Assembly (NCBI GenBank): GCA_900299425.1
Contig: OMJU01000142.1
Span: forward strand, 1-37,284
From: Candidatus Rokuibacteriota bacterium
Lineage (GTDB): Bacteria; Bacteroidota; Bacteroidia; Flavobacteriales; Flavobacteriaceae
Length of the DNA stretch: 37,284 nt
Reading direction: 5' to 3'
In this document: one piece after another, positions 33,744 through 37,284 of the stretch
How positions within the stretch are numbered: position 1 is the stretch's first letter
Layout: each line of letters begins with the position of its first letter
The notes under the pieces: model-generated
Databases searched by the model: none
The model's input: the letters and a program-made list of their open reading frames with translations, nothing else
Told to the model about the DNA's origin: nothing
Program-made: the position numbers and the translations under genes

Positions 33744-34883
33744 TTAAAATTTAAATATCAATTCAATGCGGCGATTTCTTTGACGACCGCGTAAATTGTT
33801 ATTGGTGTATAATGGTTGTTGTTCTCCAGCCGAAAAGGCTTTAATGCGATTGGGGTCAATTCCTTTTTCAATAAAAAAAGTACGGGCTTGGCCAGCCCAT
33901 TTTAAGGCCAATCGATAATTGTCTTGGTCATGGCCCACGTGATCTGTGTGCCCCCATACCTCTAAGTAATTTTTTGTATCCAAAGCAAGCCACTGCCTGA
34001 TTCCGGGAATCAAATTCATCAAATTAGTATCTACCATTATCCCTTGATCAGAAAATGTGGGCTGATAAACCACCGAATGGAATTTTGGCAAAATGGGATT
34101 AGCACGTTCTGGAACACTATTGTTTTGCTGCGAATTCCGATTGATATTGTTTTGATTTGGCAAATTTGATTGCTCGGTAATTTGACTTTCCGTTTGCTTA
34201 GTTCCAGAGCGCTCTTCCAAAGGCTCAGAGACTCTGATCACCAAAGAAGGCATAGGGGAGGAGGCGTTAAACAGTCGTTGTAAATCACCGCGACAGCTTA
34301 TGCGCTCAGAATTCAAGCCAGCGGCCACTAATTTATTCTTTACGCGCACACTGCGTTGAATCCCCAAGTTTGGGTTAGCAATGGGTTCACTTGCATCGAA
34401 ATACCCTATAATTTCCAAAGTTAATTCGGGCTTAATACTCATATTATAGGCCAACTGGTCAACTATAGCCTCCCAATTATTTTCCCAACGAATTTCAGGG
34501 GTATTGCGCACAATATCCAGCGTTTCAGGCCCCAAACTCAAGAATGAATTTGATTCAGCAGCACTTAATTGGGAGGGTTTATTTTCAACTGCGGTAGATG
34601 ATTGCTCAGAAACGCTACTTTGTTGAGGGGATTCTATGGGTAGTTCAGCAGAAGTCCCTGTTTCAGATTCAGTTTTCAACTCAGATTCATCACTCAAGAC
34701 AGTCTGTGGATTTTCCGTTGTTTCTTCATTCTGAGCGATCGGCGCTAAAGCTGAAGAAGACGCGTCAAATGCGGAGGACGAGCTAGACTCCTTTGGGTGT
34801 TGCTCAAGATACTGATTGAGTGCAAAGCCAAATCCAGACCAAAGTACGATGAGCAATAAAATTTTTTTAACAGGACCCCTCAT
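33744..34883 (-). CDS. OmpA family protein with two OmpA-like domains
   Basis: This 379-residue protein has one N-terminal hydrophobic segment (about 7-22, uncleaved anchor or signal peptide), a low-complexity Ser/Glu/Thr linker (about 32-115), then two regions with the OmpA C-terminal fold. The second (about 270-379) is clear, with GHTDHVGHDQDN, the GQARTFFIEKGI helix and GRQRNRRIEL, holding the Asp and Arg that bind diaminopimelate of peptidoglycan. The first (about 128-222) is a degenerate copy (LEIIGYFDASEPIANPNLGIQR) in which the second acid/base positions look altered. They are joined by a Gln/Asn-rich linker. It probably tethers the envelope to peptidoglycan. It precedes the symporter gene by 4 nt. 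Confidence 0.85.
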   Translation of the reverse strand: MRGPVKKILLLIVLWSGFGFALNQYLEQHPKESSSSSAFDASSSALAPIAQNEETTENPQTVLSDESELKTESETGTSAELPIESPQQSSVSEQSSTAVENKPSQLSAAESNSFLSLGPETLDIVRNTPEIRWENNWEAIVDQLAYNMSIKPELTLEIIGYFDASEPIANPNLGIQRSVRVKNKLVAAGLNSERISCRGDLQRLFNASSPMPSLVIRVSEPLEERSGTKQTESQITEQSNLPNQNNINRNSQQNNSVPERANPILPKFHSVVYQPTFSDQGIMVDTNLMNLIPGIRQWLALDTKNYLEVWGHTDHVGHDQDNYRLALKWAGQARTFFIEKGIDPNRIKAFSAGEQQPLYTNNNLRGRQRNRRIELIFKF

Positions 34884-34970
34884 TCTGAGACACGAAAAAC
34901 TTTGTCTAAATTTACAAAAATGAATGGGGCAAACTCATTACTGGGTCATAGAATTTAGCTGGAGTATAAA

Positions 34971-35462
34971 TTGAAACAAAGGGCAATAAATACAGTGAAT
35001 AATTCACTAATCGGGCGACTTGAAGAATTTCAGCGCCTTTTGCTGCTGACCCTGCCTAAAATAGAACAACAATGGCTTTGGCAGCAGCCCAATACACAGA
35101 TTTCCTGTATCGGTGTCCAGCTTTCTCATATGACTGGTAACTTAAGACAGTATATTGTAACAAATCTCAGTGGTCAAGCAGACCAGCGTCAACGTGCGGA
35201 TGAATTCAAAACACAACCCGACATCACTTTGGAAGCGTTGTCCTCTGTCTTAATTTCTCAATTAAAACAAGCGCAAGCACTCATAAAAGAAACGCCCACA
35301 GCTTCTTGGAGTGAAATCTACCATGTGCAAACCTTTACTATGACACGGCTTGAAGCCTGCATACACGGTGTGGAACACCTGAACTATCATTTGGGTCAAA
35401 TCGCGCTTTTGATAAAGTATTACAAGCCTCAAGACCTCAATTTTTATCCAGAAATCAGCTGA
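34971..35462 (+). CDS. DinB family protein
   Basis: This 163-residue cytoplasmic four-helix protein starts with a TTG codon preceded by GGAG about 6 nt upstream, one of the few Shine-Dalgarno-like sites in the window. No ATG is available near the N-terminus. The DinB/YfiT metal-binding histidines appear as LSHMTGN (about residue 53) and HLNYHLGQI (about 137-145), spaced as in the family, which includes bacillithiol or mycothiol transferases and DinB-like proteins of unknown role. Substrate and metal are not assignable. It stands alone between a divergent OmpA gene and a convergent membrane-protein gene. Confidence 0.85.
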   Translation: MKQRAINTVNNSLIGRLEEFQRLLLLTLPKIEQQWLWQQPNTQISCIGVQLSHMTGNLRQYIVTNLSGQADQRQRADEFKTQPDITLEALSSVLISQLKQAQALIKETPTASWSEIYHVQTFTMTRLEACIHGVEHLNYHLGQIALLIKYYKPQDLNFYPEIS

Positions 35463-35538
35463 AATTTAAACTTATTTAGAGCAATGTGGCATGCCCCAGG
35501 TCTTTATTGCGCGTATTACCCAAACCTAAACGCGCTGG

Positions 35539-35970
35539 TCAACGCAATATACCGTTTGCTTTGCACTGACCGGTATAATATATACTGTAGATACCGATAA
35601 TCAATACCATTACAGGCATAATCAGTCCTCCTGGGCCATAAACATCATATGCACCAGCGATGAAAAAGTTGTAAAACATTTGCACCAAGACACCAACAAA
35701 TGAGGCCATAAACATAAGTTGCGAGAAAGCTTTACGTAAAAGCATGAGTATAGCTCCAACAAGTCCGCCCCATACCGCTATAGCGAAAGCGGAGGTTGCC
35801 CAGGCTGGAGTCATCTCAAGCAGAGCTCTCTGATCTTCAGGCAATAAAGCTAATTGTTCTGGTGTAATTAAAGCCTGTCCCAAATAGGCCATGGCACCCA
35901 TGGCGTTCCATATAAAAAATAAAACACCCAAGACCCAGAACCAAGTCGTTGTTTTTTGTGAGTTGTGCAT
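35539..35970 (-). CDS. Conserved four-helix membrane protein of unknown function
   Basis: This 143-residue protein has four hydrophobic helices (about 10-28, 57-77, 83-105 and 113-132). A conserved loop with LLPEDQRALLEMTPAWAT precedes helix 2, and GPGGLIMPVM opens helix 4. Similar proteins in Flavobacteriaceae databases are sometimes labelled sugar transporter, but the sequence shows no transporter signature and the label should not be trusted. The gene ends close to convergent DinB. An inverted repeat (AGGTTGT/ACAACCT) lies just upstream of the start, and a TTG-N18-TACCTTTA promoter-like element overlaps it. The membrane location is firm; function is unknown. Confidence 0.8.
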   Translation of the reverse strand: MHNSQKTTTWFWVLGVLFFIWNAMGAMAYLGQALITPEQLALLPEDQRALLEMTPAWATSAFAIAVWGGLVGAILMLLRKAFSQLMFMASFVGVLVQMFYNFFIAGAYDVYGPGGLIMPVMVLIIGIYSIYYTGQCKANGILR

Positions 35971-35981
35971 AAAAATTTATT

Positions 35982-36025
35982 AGGTTGTTCTACTAAAGGT
36001 ACAACCTTTTTACAACTGACAACCA
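35982..36025 (-). promoter_or_regulatory. Candidate promoter and operator of the four-helix membrane protein gene
   Basis: AGGTTGT (35982-35988) and ACAACCT (36001-36007) form a 7-bp inverted repeat with 12 nt between, and the -7-like TACCTTTA lies inside the arms. A TTG -33 candidate is about 18 nt upstream, and two further ACAAC copies follow the second arm. A dimeric regulator could bind here, but the arrangement may also be chance in AT-rich DNA. Confidence 0.35.
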
Positions 36026-36111
36026 ATACTTTAAATATTTAAAAAAAATTTTCGATCCTAATCAATATTTGCCGATATATCACCAGAGCAAACTTTAGTC
36101 GCTAAATGAAA

Positions 36112-36507
36112 TTATCGGTGAAGCAATTGAACTTGATTCTTTAGTCGTTCTTTAATCATAGAAAGAATCCGCTTGTTGATGGCAGAAGAATCAGCGCTAT
36201 ACCTTTGGTATTCTTCAAGTGTAAATTGACCCAATACCAATCCCTTTAGAATGTTGCGAAATTTCATGTCCTTATGAATGGCCGATTCGATATAATCCAT
36301 TTTGCGCTCTGGTGAAATTTCATAAAAAACCCCTTTGTGTTTATCGACATAATGGCGGAATAGGGCCAAAATCAACTCATTTTGAAGCTTTAAAATAGGG
36401 CGGAGGGTCTGATTTTGAAAATACTCTTGATCAGACATTTGGTCATGGGTTTTTACTTGGCCTAACTCAGGACGTAACGTCATGAGTTGGGAATCGCGAT
36501 CATTCAT
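36112..36507 (-). CDS. Conserved hypothetical protein, linked to mechanosensitive channel gene
   Basis: This 131-residue, mostly helical, soluble protein has no signal peptide and no known catalytic motif. The most distinctive stretch is QNQTLRPILKLQNELILALFRHYV near the middle (about residues 30-55), followed by a basic, helical C-terminus. Relatives of this kind occur in Flavobacteriaceae without an assigned role. Its ATG lies 3 nt after the stop of the upstream mechanosensitive channel gene, so the two are co-transcribed, which suggests but does not prove a joint function. It is followed by a 141-nt gap. Confidence 0.75.
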   Translation of the reverse strand: MNDRDSQLMTLRPELGQVKTHDQMSDQEYFQNQTLRPILKLQNELILALFRHYVDKHKGVFYEISPERKMDYIESAIHKDMKFRNILKGLVLGQFTLEEYQRYSADSSAINKRILSMIKERLKNQVQLLHR

Positions 36508-36510
36508 ACT

Positions 36511-37284
36511 TTAGAGTTTTAAGGCCTTTAAATCTCCTGATGAAGGCGCTTCATACAGCTCCAATCCAAAATAAGAAACCGAGGCAATGAGATGGTCGAA
36601 TATATCGGCCTGAATGTGCTCATAATTTTCCCAACGTTTGTCACTACTAAAGGCATAAACTTCAATTGGCAGACCTTGTTCTGTAGGAGCGAGATGACGA
36701 ACCATTAAAAATAAATCCTTATTGATGGCAGGATTTTCATGCAGATAAGCATCGACATATTTTCTGAAGACCCCTAAATTAGTTTGGTTACGTCCATTGA
36801 TCAATAGTGTTTTATCGGCCTGATGCTGGGTGTTGTATTTAGCGATGTCTTTTTCGCGGTGTTCAATGTAGGGCTTAATCAGGGCAATTTTTTTAAAAGA
36901 GTCGACGTCTTCAGGAGTCAAAAAGCGCACTGAATTTTGTTTGATCATGAGTGATCGCTTGATGCGTCTACCGCCTGACTCTTGCATTCCACGCCAGTTT
37001 TGGAAGGAATCTGCAATCAAACTGTAGGTCGGGATCGTAGTAAAGGTATTGTCAAAATTCTGCACCCGAACCGACGCCAGATTAATTTCAATAACCGTCC
37101 CGTCAGCCCCGTATTTAGAGAATGTAATCCAATCGCCAATACGGACCATATCATTTATCGAGACCTGAATACTGGCCACAAAGCCCAAAATAGTGTCTTT
37201 GAAAATCAACAAAATCATGGCCGAAGCCGCCCCTAAAGACGCGAGACTCTGTACGCTAAATCCGGTGATTAAGTTAATGATGAA
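36511..37284 (-). CDS. Mechanosensitive ion channel family protein (MscS/YbdG type), partial at 3' window edge
   Basis: The frame remains open to the last base, so the N-terminus lies beyond the window. At least 257 residues are seen. The visible part begins with ITGFSVQSLASLGAASAMIL, the Gly/Ala/Ser-rich pore-lining helix 3 of MscS, continues with the conserved FGFVASIQVSINDMVRIGDWI-type helix-to-beta junction and the beta domain (GADGTVIEINLASVRVQNFDNT), then a long cytoplasmic C-terminal domain of about 170 residues with LMVRHLAPTEQGLPIEVYAFS. This long C-terminus resembles the YbdG miniconductance group. It probably releases ions or osmolytes under hypo-osmotic shock. It is co-transcribed with the small gene 3 nt downstream. 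Confidence 0.92.
   Translation of the reverse strand, partial: FIINLITGFSVQSLASLGAASAMILLIFKDTILGFVASIQVSINDMVRIGDWITFSKYGADGTVIEINLASVRVQNFDNTFTTIPTYSLIADSFQNWRGMQESGGRRIKRSLMIKQNSVRFLTPEDVDSFKKIALIKPYIEHREKDIAKYNTQHQADKTLLINGRNQTNLGVFRKYVDAYLHENPAINKDLFLMVRHLAPTEQGLPIEVYAFSSDKRWENYEHIQADIFDHLIASVSYFGLELYEAPSSGDLKALKL

Noticed and set aside
35539-35970. Sugar transporter function for the four-helix protein
   Set aside because: Only four short helices and no transporter motif are seen, so such labels appear to come from annotation transfer.
1-37284. Defence, secretion or biosynthetic island
   Set aside because: All genes match core or envelope families of flavobacteria and lie in a regular order; no restriction, toxin, CRISPR, polyketide or peptide-synthetase gene was found.

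Overview
The window is chromosomal core DNA from a member of the Bacteroidota, almost certainly the family Flavobacteriaceae. The evidence is the gliding genes gldF/gldG beside dnaN, the DUF4294, DUF6048 and DUF6452 families, the zapA-rny neighbourhood, a PagL-like acyloxyacyl hydrolase, and promoters of the TANNTTTG type in place of E. coli -10 boxes. Visible Shine-Dalgarno sequences are rare. I see no phage, transposon, CRISPR array, tRNA or rRNA.

Layout. 1-3022 (+): the 3' part of metH, then metF starting on the next base, then a DUF4870 membrane protein. 3057-7625 (-): dnaN with its own terminator, a single ORF joining GldF and GldG, and a SAM hydroxide adenosyltransferase-family gene. 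7731-9748 (+): phoH (TTG start) and purC. 9803-12389 (-): a PagL-like outer-membrane hydrolase with low-complexity insertions and an M42 aminopeptidase. 12503-13324 (+): an exported DUF4294 protein, followed by a short intergenic segment with two terminators and a possible small RNA. 13510-14181 (-): a ZIP metal transporter. 14229-15386 (+): a THUMP RNA methyltransferase. 15398-18121 (-): rlmD, a DUF6452 lipoprotein and DUF6048. 18232-20381 (+): rocD and an Smr-domain gene. 20419-21333 (-): a lipoprotein with Ca-binding type-3 repeats. 21414-22568 (+): a cysteine desulfurase. 22551-26802 (-): an M23 peptidase translationally coupled to a TonB-dependent receptor. 26917-29274 (+): a coiled-coil protein, zapA, a structured RNA that I read as 6S RNA, and rny. 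29334-31239 (-): xerD and an aldo/keto reductase. 31390-31974 (+): a small outer-membrane barrel. 31982-34883 (-): an OmpA-like protein with two C-terminal-type domains and an SSS symporter. 34971-35462 (+): a DinB-family protein. 35539-37284 (-): a mechanosensitive channel (cut by the window end), a small gene 3 nt downstream of it, and a four-helix membrane protein.

How the genes work together. metH/metF close the methionine-folate cycle. rlmD and the THUMP methyltransferase modify rRNA, and rny turns RNA over. zapA, the coiled-coil gene and 6S RNA form a division/growth-phase locus whose zapA-6S linkage is also known in gammaproteobacteria. Many of the remaining genes act at the cell envelope: the gliding transporter, PagL-like enzyme, TonB receptor, M23 peptidase, OmpA protein and several lipoproteins.

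The items most worth a second look are the GldF-GldG fusion, the 6S-like RNA at 27528-27693, the possible small RNA at 13372-13478, the four-cysteine insert in ornithine aminotransferase, and a set of short in-frame tandem duplications confined to envelope proteins. I found no clearly new multi-gene system; this is mostly well-organised core genome.
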